Both the position numbers and the translations under genes were made by a program. From NCBI RefSeq assembly GCF_008040105.1, contig NZ_VRMG01000008.1:372001-436000 (forward strand): 64,000 nt of DNA. The letters run 5' to 3'. Numbering within the stretch: the first letter of the stretch is position 1; each line of letters opens with the position of its first letter. Source of the DNA: Lacisediminihabitans profunda. GTDB lineage: Bacteria > Actinomycetota > Actinomycetes > Actinomycetales > Microbacteriaceae. Below are positions 43,546 to 52,651 of the stretch, piece by piece. The notes beneath the pieces are model-generated. The model ran no database searches. It worked only from the letters and a program-made list of their open reading frames with translations, and was not told where the DNA came from.

Positions 43546-44507
43546 GCGTAGTCCCGCCAGTTTGCCGATTCGAGCATGGTGCCGGAGGCGTCGATGATGC
43601 TCCCGGCCGCTCCGACGGAGGGCAGCCAGGCGAGAAAGTCCTGCGGGGGGCGCACGAACGCCGGTTTGGTGAGGATCTCGGCGTACCAGCCCTGGGCAGC
43701 GATCACCGAGACGGTCTGCACGTCGGTGACGGCGCTTCGTCGGCTGCGGGAATCGATGAGGTGGTGCACCTCGGTCTGGCCGGCCTGCCACCGGCGTTTG
43801 AGCTGGCTCGACGTGGCGATGGCTCCCGTTCCCAGCCGAACGATCGTCGCGAACTGCTCGTCGCGGAACGGGTCTTCGACCCCGATCCGCCAGCCCTGGG
43901 CCTCCGGGGAGTCCCCGGCCACGACCACGTCGCCGCCCATTTCCGCCATCACGCCCCAGGCTCCCTCCGCGAGGGCGAACTCGCAGACGACGTCGGCGGC
44001 GAGTCCCTTGCCGATGCCGCCGGGGTCGAGGGTGGTTCCCCGAGGCAGGGTGATGGCGTCCCCCTCGATGACCATGCCGGCGATTTCGCCCGGAGCCCTC
44101 GCCGAGAGCGGCAGGGTCGTCTCCCTCGACGGATCGACGACGGACCTCGTGTAGCCGGCGGCCAGCAGGTCGGGAAGGAGCGTGGGGTCGAAATCACCGG
44201 CAGTGCGGGCGAAACCGGAGAGCATCGCCGTTGCCAGCCGAACGGTGAGCGGGTCGACGGCGATGGTCGCCCCCTCCGCCCAGTTCAGCCGGGTGATGTC
44301 GCTCGAGAGGATGAAGCGGCTCCAGAGCCGCTCGCAGCGGTGGGCCAACTCGAAGCAGGCATCGAGAAGCCGGGGCGACCCGCCGACGAGCGTGATGGTG
44401 CTGTGGCCGCCCATATGCGCCTCGCGGCGCGACGCCGACATCGGCTGGCTGCCGGTGAGTTCGAACACGGCTCGGACGGCGTCGCCCGAGATGGATCGTG
44501 CTGCCAC
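43542..44507 (-). CDS. ApbE-type FAD:protein FMN transferase
   Basis: 321 aa from GTG 44507 (GGGAGG upstream). Motifs: FILSSDITRLN near residue 66, TAGDFDPTLLPDLLAAGY near 108, LDPGGIGKGLAADVV near 165, GGDVVVAGDS near 195, IATSSQLKRRW near 230, HHLIDSRSRR near 245. Attaches FMN covalently to Thr/Ser of extracytoplasmic acceptor domains. The normal acceptor (an FMN-binding-domain protein) is not seen in the window. Coupled to the reductase on one side and close to two small secreted proteins on the other. Confidence 0.87.
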   Translation of the reverse strand: MAARSISGDAVRAVFELTGSQPMSASRREAHMGGHSTITLVGGSPRLLDACFELAHRCERLWSRFILSSDITRLNWAEGATIAVDPLTVRLATAMLSGFARTAGDFDPTLLPDLLAAGYTRSVVDPSRETTLPLSARAPGEIAGMVIEGDAITLPRGTTLDPGGIGKGLAADVVCEFALAEGAWGVMAEMGGDVVVAGDSPEAQGWRIGVEDPFRDEQFATIVRLGTGAIATSSQLKRRWQAGQTEVHHLIDSRSRRSAVTDVQTVSVIAAQGWYAEILTKPAFVRPPQDFLAWLPSVGAAGSIIDASGTMLESANWRDYA

Positions 44508-44511
44508 TCGG

Positions 44512-44844
44512 TCAGCCTCCCGAGCCACCCGTTGACCCGTGCACGGGTGCCGGGGCGGGCGCGGCAACCGGAGGTGCCACCGGTTTGGGCGCCGGGGCGG
44601 GAGCCGCGGGGGCTGCCGGGGCCGGAGCCTCCGGAGCGGGAACGGCGGGCGTCGGCGCGCTGCCGAGGGGTGACGCGCTGGGCGAAACGGTCGGGGTCGA
44701 CCCGCCCCGAGGGGCGTCGGACCGCTCAGCGCCCTGGGCGTTCGCGGCCATCTGGAGCCCGGCCACGATGCCCACGAGGGCGACGACCGACGCCGCCCCC
44801 GTGAGTGCACGCGCCCGGCGAGCCGGGTGGTTCGTCCTAGTCAT
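44512..44844 (-). CDS. Small secreted/anchored Ala-Pro-rich protein
   Basis: 110 aa. N-terminal TRTNHPARRARAL, one hydrophobic segment (GAASVVALVGIVAGLQMAANA), then a long Ala/Pro-rich tail ending GSTGGSGG. No known domain. It sits 4 nt before ApbE and overlaps the previous gene's stop by 8 nt. Being first among the ApbE-reductase genes suggests a wall- or membrane-anchored partner of that electron chain (inference). It lacks an evident FMN-binding domain. Confidence 0.65.
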   Translation of the reverse strand: MTRTNHPARRARALTGAASVVALVGIVAGLQMAANAQGAERSDAPRGGSTPTVSPSASPLGSAPTPAVPAPEAPAPAAPAAPAPAPKPVAPPVAAPAPAPVHGSTGGSGG

Positions 44845-45211
44845 CGTGCTGGTCGGAACCGGAGTGCGAGTCGTCTCCTTCGCGCTCGTGCGTCGGCTCG
44901 GGTGACGGGGTCGAGGTGTGCTCGTCGCTCTCGTGGGTCTCTGTCGCCGCGTGGCTCGGCTCGACCGCCTCCGGCGTCTTCGCCGGCTCCGGGGTCTCGG
45001 TGGCCTCCGGCGCCTGGGTCGAGTCGTCTCCGGCCTTGCTGGGTGTCGGTGTCGGAGTCGCCGTGGGGATGAGCACGCTCGTGGCGTCGCCCGGCGTCTG
45101 GGACGACGTCAACGACAGCGTGCCCGAGTTGACGGCCATTGCCGCCCCCGCCGTGCCGAGTACCGCGATGACGGTGAGAATCGTGATTGCCGGAGTCTTC
45201 ATTGTTTTCAT
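44837..45211 (-). CDS. Small secreted Thr/Glu/His-rich protein
   Basis: 124 aa. Signal peptide KTMKTPAITILTVIAVLGTAGAAMA, then a low-complexity tail rich in Thr, Pro, Glu, Asp and, near the end, His (SHAATETHESDEH, HEREGDDSHSGSDQHDD). The His/Asp-rich end could bind metal ions; no domain is recognised. First gene of the leftward operon to the ferric-reductase-like protein and divergent from the response regulator. Confidence 0.65.
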   Translation of the reverse strand: MKTMKTPAITILTVIAVLGTAGAAMAVNSGTLSLTSSQTPGDATSVLIPTATPTPTPSKAGDDSTQAPEATETPEPAKTPEAVEPSHAATETHESDEHTSTPSPEPTHEREGDDSHSGSDQHDD

Positions 45212-45332
45212 GCTTCAAACCTAGGAATCCCGCTCCCCACATTCGGCCGACGGTCATCCAAGATCTGTCAAAGATTGTCCGGCTGAGCACCGCATCCATC
45301 GCTCGACCAGCATTGGGCCGCAGAATGGAGCC

Positions 45333-46007
45333 ATGCGGGTGCTGGTGGTCGAGGACGATGCCGCGGTGGCCGACGGGATCATCGACTCTCTGACACACTC
45401 CAACTTCGAATCGCTGCTCGTGGTCACCGGTCAGGGCTGCCTGGACGCCATGCCGTCGTTTCGGCCGGACATCGTGCTTCTCGACCTCGGCCTGCCGGAC
45501 ATCGACGGCACCGACGTGTGCCGCGCCATCCGACGTGACTCGCAGACCCCGATCATCGTCGTCAGCGCCCGAGCCGACGAGATCGACCGTGTCGTCGCCC
45601 TCGAGATGGGGGCCGACGACTTCGTCGTCAAGCCGTTCGGGATGCGGGAACTGGTGGCCAGGATGCGGGCCGTGGTGCGCCGCACGGGCTCGAGCGACGC
45701 CGCGGCGCCCGTGCCGGCGAAACGGTTCGGGCACCTGACCATCGACCCGCGGGCGCAACGCGTGACGGTGAGCGACATCGAGGTGTATCTCACCCCCAAG
45801 GAATTCGAACTGCTCGCCTTCCTCTCCGGCGACCCGGGAGCCGTCTTCCGCCGGTCGGAGATCCTGCACAGCGTGTGGGACACCAACTGGTACGGCACCA
45901 CGAAGACCCTCGACACCCACATCGCCTCGATTCGCAAGAAGCTCGGCGACTCACGGTGGATCGAGTCGGTGCGCGGAGTGGGCTTCCGTTTCGACGTGCC
46001 CGGATGA
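45333..46007 (+). CDS. OmpR-family response regulator
   Basis: 224 aa. Receiver domain: acidic D8/D9, phosphoacceptor D51 in DIVLLDLGLPD, conserved Lys in FVVKPFG. C-terminal winged HTH with LTPKEFELLAFLSGDPGAVFRRSEIL and KTLDTHIASIRKKLG. Coupled by ATGA to the histidine kinase. Divergent from the secreted-protein/ApbE/reductase operon with 121 bp between, so that operon is the probable target. Confidence 0.93.
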   Translation: MRVLVVEDDAAVADGIIDSLTHSNFESLLVVTGQGCLDAMPSFRPDIVLLDLGLPDIDGTDVCRAIRRDSQTPIIVVSARADEIDRVVALEMGADDFVVKPFGMRELVARMRAVVRRTGSSDAAAPVPAKRFGHLTIDPRAQRVTVSDIEVYLTPKEFELLAFLSGDPGAVFRRSEILHSVWDTNWYGTTKTLDTHIASIRKKLGDSRWIESVRGVGFRFDVPG

Positions 46008-47392
46008 AGTGGCGGTTCACGGCCGTTCTCATGATCGTGGCGCTGCTCGTGGTGCTCGTGCAGGACATTCCCCTGAGCAACCAGCTGCGGGTGGTCGAGC
46101 GCGACCGGATCGTCACCTCCCTCGAACGCGACGCGTTCGTTCTCGCCGGGCGAAGCGAGGAGTCGCTCGAGGCCAACACCTCGACCGACCACGCCGTGAT
46201 CACCGATCTCGCCCGCCAGTACCGGGCGGCGGGCGGAGCGCGGGTCGTGATCACCGACTCGGCGGGTATCGCGCTCGTCACGAGCGACGACGACCGCTCG
46301 GCGGTCGGCAGCTCCTACCTGTCGCGCCCGGAGATCGCGAAGGCCATCACCGGTCAGATCGCGACCGGCGAGAGGTACTCGGACACGCTTCAGGAGCAGC
46401 TGCTCTACGTGTCCGTTCCGGTGTTCGGCGGCGCGAAGATCCACGGAGCGGTGCGCCTCACCTACCCGGCCCAATTCGTGACCGATTCGCTCAACCGCCG
46501 GCTGTTCACGCTCTGGCTCGTGGCGCTCACCACCGTGCTGCTGGCCGGCATCGTGGGGCTCGTGCTCTCGACGACGATCACCCGAACCCTCAAGCGTCTC
46601 AAGGAGACCACCGAGCACCTCGCGGAGGGCCGGCTGCACGTGCGTGCGGACGAGACGATGGGGGCCCCGGAACTGCGTTCGCTCTCCCGGTCGTTCAACA
46701 TCATGGCCGAGAGGCTGGATGCCCTGCTCGAGCAGCAGCGCACCTTCGCCTCCAACGCCTCCCACCAGTTGCGCACCCCGCTCACCGCGCTCAGGCTGCG
46801 ACTCGAATCCGCCCGCGCCCTGATCGAGACGGACCCGCAGGGGGCCGCCGGCCGGTTGCTCAGCGCGGAGACCGAGGCAGATCGCCTGGGCGGGATCATC
46901 GAGGGCCTGCTGCTGCTGAGCCGCACCGAGTCGAGTTCGGCGCCGGTGGAGCCGGTCGACCTCGACGAGATCGCCCGGGAGCGGGTGGAGCACTGGCGTC
47001 CGCTCGCTCGGGAATCCGGAGTCGCCCTCGAGGTCGAGGCGCACTCCTCCCGGCCTGTGCTCGCCGTGCCCACGGCGGCCGAACAGATCATCGACAACTT
47101 CATCGACAACGCCCTCACGGTGAGCTCGCCCGGCGGGTCGATCATGGTGCGCGTGCTCGACGATCGCCGCTGGACCACCGTTCACGTGCTCGACGAGGGG
47201 CCGGGGATGCCGCCGGAGGAGACCGAGCGGGCGTTCGAACGCTTCTGGCGCGGCAGCGCAGACGGCGCCGGCCACGGCCTGGGGCTCGCCATCGTCGCCC
47301 AGCTGGCGTCGGCGAGCGGGGCGACGGTGCGGCTCACCAACCGACCGGAGGGCGGCCTCGACGCCTCGGCGCGGTTCGTCAACGATCGCTGA
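46004..47392 (+). CDS. Sensor histidine kinase
   Basis: 462 aa from ATG 46004 inside the regulator's stop. Membrane span 1 (AVLMIVALLVVLVQDI), an extracytoplasmic sensor region of about 130 residues, span 2 (LVALTTVLLAGIVGLVL near 170), HAMP, HisKA with phospho-His in FASNASHQLRTPLTALRL, then HATPase boxes DNFIDNALT, DEGPGMP and GHGLGLAIV. The signal is unknown; redox or metal is plausible given the neighbours. Its 3' end overlaps the convergent sigma-factor gene by 14 nt. Confidence 0.92.
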   Translation: MKWRFTAVLMIVALLVVLVQDIPLSNQLRVVERDRIVTSLERDAFVLAGRSEESLEANTSTDHAVITDLARQYRAAGGARVVITDSAGIALVTSDDDRSAVGSSYLSRPEIAKAITGQIATGERYSDTLQEQLLYVSVPVFGGAKIHGAVRLTYPAQFVTDSLNRRLFTLWLVALTTVLLAGIVGLVLSTTITRTLKRLKETTEHLAEGRLHVRADETMGAPELRSLSRSFNIMAERLDALLEQQRTFASNASHQLRTPLTALRLRLESARALIETDPQGAAGRLLSAETEADRLGGIIEGLLLLSRTESSSAPVEPVDLDEIARERVEHWRPLARESGVALEVEAHSSRPVLAVPTAAEQIIDNFIDNALTVSSPGGSIMVRVLDDRRWTTVHVLDEGPGMPPEETERAFERFWRGSADGAGHGLGLAIVAQLASASGATVRLTNRPEGGLDASARFVNDR

Positions 47393-48614
47393 CCGCTCGC
47401 CGACGGAGCCGCTCCCCCGCTCGCTCGTAATAGCGGAGAACGGCCAGATTGCGTTCGCCGGCCGAGGCATCGGCGAGGGCCGCGAGGGCCTCGGGCACCG
47501 CGCCGCGGCGTTCCTCCACGTCCGCGAGGGCGGCGCTCACCCTGCGGTCGATGTCGGACGACCCGGTGCCGCGCAGCGCGCGGAGCTCGTCGGCCGCGCG
47601 GTCGAGTTCCCGCTCGCCGAGGTGACTCCTGGCGATGATGCCGCCGAGACGCGCGATCGGCGCGGGCCAGACGCGGGTGAGTCCGTGGTACAGGGTGGCG
47701 ATGGCGCCCCAGTCGGTCTCCTCCCAGCTCGGCGCCGCGCTGTGCAGGCCGGCGATTCCGGCCTGCAGGGCGAAGCGCCCACCACCGGGGAGGGCACGCG
47801 CGGCGAGGTCGAGCCCGTGCCGGATGCGCCGCCGGCCCCAGGCCGACCGGTCCACCTCGGCGAGGGTGAGAGGCATGCCGTCCGCCGTGGTCCTCGCCAC
47901 GCCCCTCGCCTCGCCGAGCTCGATCAGCGCGAGCAGACCGAGCACCTCGGTGTCGTCCGGGTACTCTGCGGCGATCGAGCGGGCGAGCATGAGGGCGAGG
48001 TGGGCGAGCCGCTCGTCCGTGAGCGCGTCCCCCGCCGCCGCCGTGTGCCCGAGGGTATAGACGCCGTAGGTGGTGGTGAGGGCCTGGTCGAGTCGGGCGG
48101 CGCGGTCGCGGGCGTCCGGCCAGGCGAAGCGCTCCCCCGAACGGGCGATCGCCTGCTTCGCCCGGGTGAGGCGCGCGGCGACGGTGGCCTCCTGGCTGCC
48201 GAAGAAGGCGGCGATGTCGACGGTGGGCACACCGCACACGATGCGCAGGGCGAGGGCGATCTGCTGCTCGGGCGAGAGCAGCGGATCGCACGCGACGAAG
48301 ATCAGGCCCAGCCGGTCGTCGACGGGGACCGCCTCGGTTTCTGCCGGGTCATCCGTGCCCTGCGGTTCGAGCAGCAGCGGCAGCTTCGACCGGAGCACCC
48401 GGTCGTGGCGCAGCGTGTCGACCGCTATCCGCCGTGCAGCGGTCGTGGCCCACGCCCCGATGTTGTCGATGCGTTCGCCGGCGGCGAGGCGCTCCGCCAC
48501 CCGCACGAAGGCCTCCTGCGCGCTCTCCTCGGCGAGGTCGACGCTGCCGTAGGCGCGCAGGGTGGCCCCCACCACACGCGGCCACTCCTCGGCGAACGCC
48601 GCCTCGAGACTCAT
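47379..48614 (-). CDS. ECF42-type RNA polymerase sigma factor
   Basis: 411 aa. Sigma region 2 with VDLAEESAQEAFVRVAERLAAGERIDNIGAWATTAARRIAVD, region 4 with LSPEQQIALALRIVCGVPTVDIAAFFGSQEATVAARLTRAKQAI, then a long helical C-terminal extension (residues 190-411, DUF6596/TPR-like) in place of an anti-sigma factor. That layout, plus the YciI/DGPF gene 25 nt upstream, is the ECF42 signature. The regulon usually includes the DGPF gene itself. Confidence 0.9.
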   Translation of the reverse strand: MSLEAAFAEEWPRVVGATLRAYGSVDLAEESAQEAFVRVAERLAAGERIDNIGAWATTAARRIAVDTLRHDRVLRSKLPLLLEPQGTDDPAETEAVPVDDRLGLIFVACDPLLSPEQQIALALRIVCGVPTVDIAAFFGSQEATVAARLTRAKQAIARSGERFAWPDARDRAARLDQALTTTYGVYTLGHTAAAGDALTDERLAHLALMLARSIAAEYPDDTEVLGLLALIELGEARGVARTTADGMPLTLAEVDRSAWGRRRIRHGLDLAARALPGGGRFALQAGIAGLHSAAPSWEETDWGAIATLYHGLTRVWPAPIARLGGIIARSHLGERELDRAADELRALRGTGSSDIDRRVSAALADVEERRGAVPEALAALADASAGERNLAVLRYYERAGERLRRRAVSDR

Positions 48615-48639
48615 GAGCCATTCTCTTAGGCGATCACCG

Positions 48640-49005
48640 CTACATTCCGGGCAGGTCCCAGATGGGGTGGAGCTCGAGCCGGTCGCCGGTGGGGCAGAGC
48701 GCGGCCAACTGCTTCGCCTGCTCGAGCGAGTCGGCCTCGATCAGGTAGTAGCCGCTCAGCACCTCGGTGGTCTCGGCGAGCGGACCGTTCGTGAAGACCG
48801 CGGGCTTGCCGTCCCTCGCTGGAGTGATGCGCACCGAGGCGGACGCCGACTGCAGCGCCTCTCCGCCCAGGATCTTCGCCCCGGCCGCCGCGACCGCCGC
48901 CGCGAACGCCCCGTGGGCCTTGGATGCCTCCTCCAACGCGCCCTCCGGGATCAAGGCCGGGTCCCAGCTCGGCTCGATGATGAGGATGAGGTACTTCTCG
49001 GACAT
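48640..49005 (-). CDS. YciI/DGPF-domain protein
   Basis: 121 aa from ATG 49005 (GGGAG upstream; a GTG two codons earlier is less likely). Ferredoxin-like YciI fold with KYLILIIEPSWDP at the start and the DGPF-type motif in VFTNGPLAETTEVLSGYYLIEADSLEQAKQLA. Companion of ECF42 sigma factors across actinobacteria; its biochemical role is not known. Confidence 0.9.
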   Translation of the reverse strand: MSEKYLILIIEPSWDPALIPEGALEEASKAHGAFAAAVAAAGAKILGGEALQSASASVRITPARDGKPAVFTNGPLAETTEVLSGYYLIEADSLEQAKQLAALCPTGDRLELHPIWDLPGM

Positions 49006-49095
49006 GTGCACTCCCTGTGTCGGGGAACCTCGCGGTCCCGGTCAATCAGAAGAACGACGAACGAGCACGGACGGAATCGACAGCGCGGGAGAAAT

Positions 49096-50685
49096 CTACT
49101 CGGTGATGTCGATCTCGCGCAGCAGGTCGGCGTCGATGGCCACGCGCACGGACTCGAGCAGGGCATCCGGGGCCGGCGAATCGACGGTCAGCACGCTGAG
49201 TGCCTGGCCGCCGGCCTCGCGCCGGCTGATCTGCATGCCGGCGATGTTGATGCCGGCCTCGCCGAACTCCTTGCCGTAGACCGCGACGATTCCCGGGCGG
49301 TCGGTGTAGACCATCACGATGAGGTGCTCGGCGACGGGCACCTCCACGTCGTAGCCGTTGATCTCGACGATCTTCTGCGTCTGCTTCGGTCCGGTGAGGG
49401 TGCCGGAGACGGAGATCTGCTCGCCGTCGCTCAGGGCGCCGCGGATGGTGAGCAGGTTGCGGTACTCGTCGCTCACCGCATCGGTGACGAGGCGCACGGC
49501 GATGCCGCGCTGCTCGGCGAGCAGCGGCGCGTTCACATAGCTCACGGATTCGCTCACGATGTTCGTGAAGATGCCCTTCAGCGCGGCGAGCTTGAGCACG
49601 CTCACGTCGAATTCGACGATCTCGCCGCGGATCTCCACGTCGATGCTCGTGATGGGGCTCGAGGCGATGCCGGCGAACAGCTGCCCGAGCTTCTCCATCA
49701 GCGGGATGCCGGGGCGCACCGTGGGATCGATCACTCCGCCGGCGACGTTGACGGCATCCGGAACCAGCTCGCCGGAAAGCGCGAGACGAACGGACCGCGC
49801 CACCGAGACGCCGGCCTTCTCCTGCGCCTCGTCGGTCGACGCGCCGAGGTGGGGCGTGACGACGATGTTCGGCAGGGAGAGCAGCGGCGATCCGGTCGGG
49901 GGCTCGTGCACGAAGACGTCGAGGCCGGCGCCGGCGATGGTGTTGTTCGTGAGCGCCCGGTGCAACGCGTCCTCGTCGATGAGGCCGCCGCGCGCGACGT
50001 TGACGATGAACGCGGTGGGCTTCATGAGCGCGAGCTGTTCGTCGCCGATCATGCCGGTGGTCTCCGGCGTCTTCGGCATGTGGATCGTGATGAAGTCGGA
50101 CTGGGCGAGCAGCTCGTCGAGGGTGAGCAGGGTCACGCCGAGCTGCTGGGCGCGGGCGGCGGTGACGTACGGGTCGTACGCGACGACCTTGGTGCCGAAG
50201 GCCTGCATCCGCTGGGTGATGAGGGCGCCGATGCGGCCGAGGCCGATGATGCCGATGGTCTTCTCGTAGAGCTCCACCCCCGAATACTTGGACCGCTTCC
50301 ACTGCCCGTCGGCGAGCGCGCCGTGCGCCGCCGGGATGTGGCGGGCGAGGCTCAGGATGTGGCCGACGGTGAGCTCGGCGGCCGAGATGATGTTGGAGGT
50401 CGGGGCGTTGACGACCATGACTCCGGCCTCGGTGGCCGACTTGATGTCGACGTTGTCGAGCCCGACACCGGCCCTGGCGATCACCTTGAGGTTCTTCGCC
50501 GCCGCGATCGCCTCGGCGTCGAGCTGGGTCGCCGAACGGATGAGGATGGCGCTGGCCTCGGCGAGGGCCGACAGCAGCACCGGTCGATCGGTGCCGTCGA
50601 GAGACCGCACGTCGAAGTCGGGCCCGAGGGCCTCGACGGTAGCTGGGGAGAGTTCTTCGGCGATCAACACGATCGGCTTTGCCAC
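49096..50685 (-). CDS. serA: D-3-phosphoglycerate dehydrogenase
   Basis: 529 aa from GTG 50685 (GAAGGAC upstream), the long actinobacterial type. NAD-binding GIIGLGRIGALITQRM near residue 147, RGGLIDEDALHRAL near 235, catalytic His in TPHLGASTDEAQ near 280, then an intervening domain and a C-terminal ACT domain (TDRPGIVAVYGKEFGEAGINIAGMQ) for serine feedback. First step of serine synthesis. Confidence 0.96.
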   Translation of the reverse strand: MAKPIVLIAEELSPATVEALGPDFDVRSLDGTDRPVLLSALAEASAILIRSATQLDAEAIAAAKNLKVIARAGVGLDNVDIKSATEAGVMVVNAPTSNIISAAELTVGHILSLARHIPAAHGALADGQWKRSKYSGVELYEKTIGIIGLGRIGALITQRMQAFGTKVVAYDPYVTAARAQQLGVTLLTLDELLAQSDFITIHMPKTPETTGMIGDEQLALMKPTAFIVNVARGGLIDEDALHRALTNNTIAGAGLDVFVHEPPTGSPLLSLPNIVVTPHLGASTDEAQEKAGVSVARSVRLALSGELVPDAVNVAGGVIDPTVRPGIPLMEKLGQLFAGIASSPITSIDVEIRGEIVEFDVSVLKLAALKGIFTNIVSESVSYVNAPLLAEQRGIAVRLVTDAVSDEYRNLLTIRGALSDGEQISVSGTLTGPKQTQKIVEINGYDVEVPVAEHLIVMVYTDRPGIVAVYGKEFGEAGINIAGMQISRREAGGQALSVLTVDSPAPDALLESVRVAIDADLLREIDITE

Positions 50686-50880
50686 GAATCGGGTCCTTCG
50701 GATTGGGGGATGCCGTGACGAACATGCCGTCGGCACTTGAACTTTATCCCAGCGACGGCAATGACTCCGAACGCGTGACGCCGCATTGCACGGGCGACCC
50801 CCGGACGGCTGGGACATTGGTGGGGTGACCCCCGCCGGAGCGGCCCGATTCTGATTGCCGTCGCCTGACCGGCGCCTCGC

Positions 50881-51297
50881 TCAGGCGAGCGCGACGAGGC
50901 TCGCGGACATCGCGGCGACCGCGGTGAGCCCCACGAGCAGGAGCACGGCCAGCACGAGGGAGCGGCGCCGTGCGAGGAGGAACGCGGTGACATAGACGAC
51001 CGGAGCGATGGCCAGGTCGATCACCAGCAGCGTCCAGGGGGTGGGGACGGGGGCGAGATCCACCGCCTTGCGCACGCCGTTCGTCGCGTTGATCTGGGTC
51101 ACGACTCCGACGACGTTGGAGATCGCCTCGAACAGGTCGTAGGCATAGAACAGGCCGATGACGATCGCCACGCCGATGCCGACCCAGCCGAGCCGCGCCG
51201 CGGGCCGACTCGTGTCGGTAGCCGGCGCCCCGGACGTCGGCAGGCCGGACGTCGGCGGGCCGGTCGTGGACTCCGGCGTGCTCGCTGCATCGGTCAT
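50881..51297 (-). CDS. Small membrane protein, function unknown
   Basis: 138 aa from ATG 51297, overlapping the previous stop by ATGA. A Thr/Pro/Ser-rich N-terminus, then three hydrophobic spans (LGWVGIGVAIVIGLFYAYDLF; LLVIDLAIAPVVYVTAFLLA; LVLAVLLLVGLTAVAAMSASLVAL). No family recognised; cotranscribed with the next-listed membrane protein. Confidence 0.7.
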   Translation of the reverse strand: MTDAASTPESTTGPPTSGLPTSGAPATDTSRPAARLGWVGIGVAIVIGLFYAYDLFEAISNVVGVVTQINATNGVRKAVDLAPVPTPWTLLVIDLAIAPVVYVTAFLLARRRSLVLAVLLLVGLTAVAAMSASLVALA

Positions 51298-51701
51298 GAG
51301 CGCCCCACTACGAGGATGAAGGGCCACGGCGCGAGGAGGACCACCCCGAGCAGCAGCCAGAGGATTCTGGCCCAGGCCGCTTGATCGCGGGCCAGGAAGA
51401 GCACGCCGACGAACCAGGCGGCCGGGGAGGCGATCGCGAGCACCTCACCGAGCCGATACATGAAGTCGAAGAACGGGTTCGCGATCGAGAGCGTGTCGCG
51501 TTGCACGCCGATGATCCAGCCGACGACGAAGAGCAGGAACACCCCGCCGAACACCCCGTAGGTCACGAGCAACGGCGAGCTGATGCCGACCGGCCCCTCG
51601 GGGTGGTCCCCGGGCTCCGGCTCCTCGACGAGGGCGTCGACGTGGGTGGGATCGGTCTCGCCGCCCCAGGTCAGGCCCTCGTCATCCGGATGAACAGTCA
51701 C
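51294..51701 (-). CDS. Membrane protein, function unknown
   Basis: 135 aa from GTG 51701, with no clear ribosome site. An acidic N-terminus (HVDALVEEPEPGDHPEGPVGISSPLLVTYG), then three to four hydrophobic spans including GVFGGVFLLFVVGWIIGV and ILWLLLGVVLLAPWPFILVV. Paired with the next gene; divergent from the FAD subunit of the molybdenum hydroxylase. Confidence 0.7.
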   Translation of the reverse strand: MTVHPDDEGLTWGGETDPTHVDALVEEPEPGDHPEGPVGISSPLLVTYGVFGGVFLLFVVGWIIGVQRDTLSIANPFFDFMYRLGEVLAIASPAAWFVGVLFLARDQAAWARILWLLLGVVLLAPWPFILVVGRS

Positions 51702-51785
51702 GCCAAAACCCTAGCCGCCCGGCGGAGCTCGTCGTGGCACGGCCCGATCCGCCCGGCTGGGAGGATGCCGACAGCGGCCGAAAGC

Positions 51786-51801
51786 GTTACAAGCCCGTCA
51801 C
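51786..51801. promoter_or_regulatory. Weak GlnR-like site before the Mo-hydroxylase operon
   Basis: GTTAC-AAGCCC-GTCAC: first half fits the GlnR consensus (gTnAc-n6-GaAAc), the second half only in part. Nineteen to thirty-five nt before the start of the FAD subunit. Confidence 0.3.
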
Positions 51802-51820
51802 ATTGATGATGTTGACTCTG

Positions 51821-52651
51821 ATGACAATGGACCTCATCGACGTGCGCGAGATCCGGGTGCCGAACGCCCGTGACGGACTGGTCTTCGCCCCCGGCGAGCG
51901 ACCCCTCGGCGGCGGCACCTGGCTGTTCTCGGAGCCGCAGCCCGGGCTCACCGGGCTCGTCGACCTCACCGCGCTCGGCTGGGATCCGATCCGGCGCACG
52001 GAGGCCGGCCTGGAGATCGCCGCGACCTGCACGATCGCCGAGCTCGCCGCCCTCACGCCCCGGGAGTCTCGCGACCCGCGGCCAGGCCAGGCCGCCGACG
52101 CGCTCTTCTGGCAGTGCGCCGGCTCGCTGCTCGCGTCGTTCAAGATCTGGAACGTGGCGACCGTCGGCGGCAACGTCGCCCTGGCCCTGCCGGCCGGGCC
52201 GATGACATCCCTCGCCGCCTCCCTCGACGCCGTCGCCGTCATCTGGACGGCCGACGGCGGCGAGCGCCGCACGCCCGTCGCCGAGCTCGTCACCGGGGTG
52301 CGCAGCACGGGGTTGACCCATGGGGAGGTGCTGCGGTCTCTCGAGATTCCGGAGTCGAGCCTCGCCGCCCGCACCGGATTCCGCCGCATCGCCCTCTCGC
52401 CCCTCGGCCGCGCCGGCACCGTCGTGATCGGCAGGGTCGACTCCTCCGGCGAGACGGTGATCACGGTGACCGGCGGCACGACCAGGCCGCACCAGCTGCG
52501 CTTCGACGAAATTCCCGGGGAGCGCGCCCTCGCCGACGCGGTGGACGGGATCGACGACTGGTATTCGGATGCCCACGGCACGCCGGACTGGCGGCGGGCG
52601 ATGAGCCTGCTCTTCGCCGAGCAGCTGCGGGGGGAACTGGAGGCGACATGA
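51821..52651 (+). CDS. FAD-binding subunit of a molybdenum hydroxylase (XdhB/CoxM-like)
   Basis: 276 aa from ATG 51821 (ATG 51827 equally possible; no ribosome site, so perhaps leaderless). FAD-binding motifs: PLGGGTWLFSEPQ near residue 29, TCTIAELAAL near 70, VGGNVALALPAGPMTSLAASLDA near 115. Passes electrons from the iron-sulfur centres to NAD+ or another acceptor. Overlaps the next gene by ATGA. Substrate class is purine/aldehyde/heterocycle, as judged by the neighbouring deaminases. Confidence 0.86.
   Translation: MTMDLIDVREIRVPNARDGLVFAPGERPLGGGTWLFSEPQPGLTGLVDLTALGWDPIRRTEAGLEIAATCTIAELAALTPRESRDPRPGQAADALFWQCAGSLLASFKIWNVATVGGNVALALPAGPMTSLAASLDAVAVIWTADGGERRTPVAELVTGVRSTGLTHGEVLRSLEIPESSLAARTGFRRIALSPLGRAGTVVIGRVDSSGETVITVTGGTTRPHQLRFDEIPGERALADAVDGIDDWYSDAHGTPDWRRAMSLLFAEQLRGELEAT

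Noticed and set aside
47182-48291. 369-codon leftward frame across the histidine-kinase end and sigma factor
   Set aside because: Out of frame with the intact ECF42 gene and antisense to the kinase; Arg-rich shadow.
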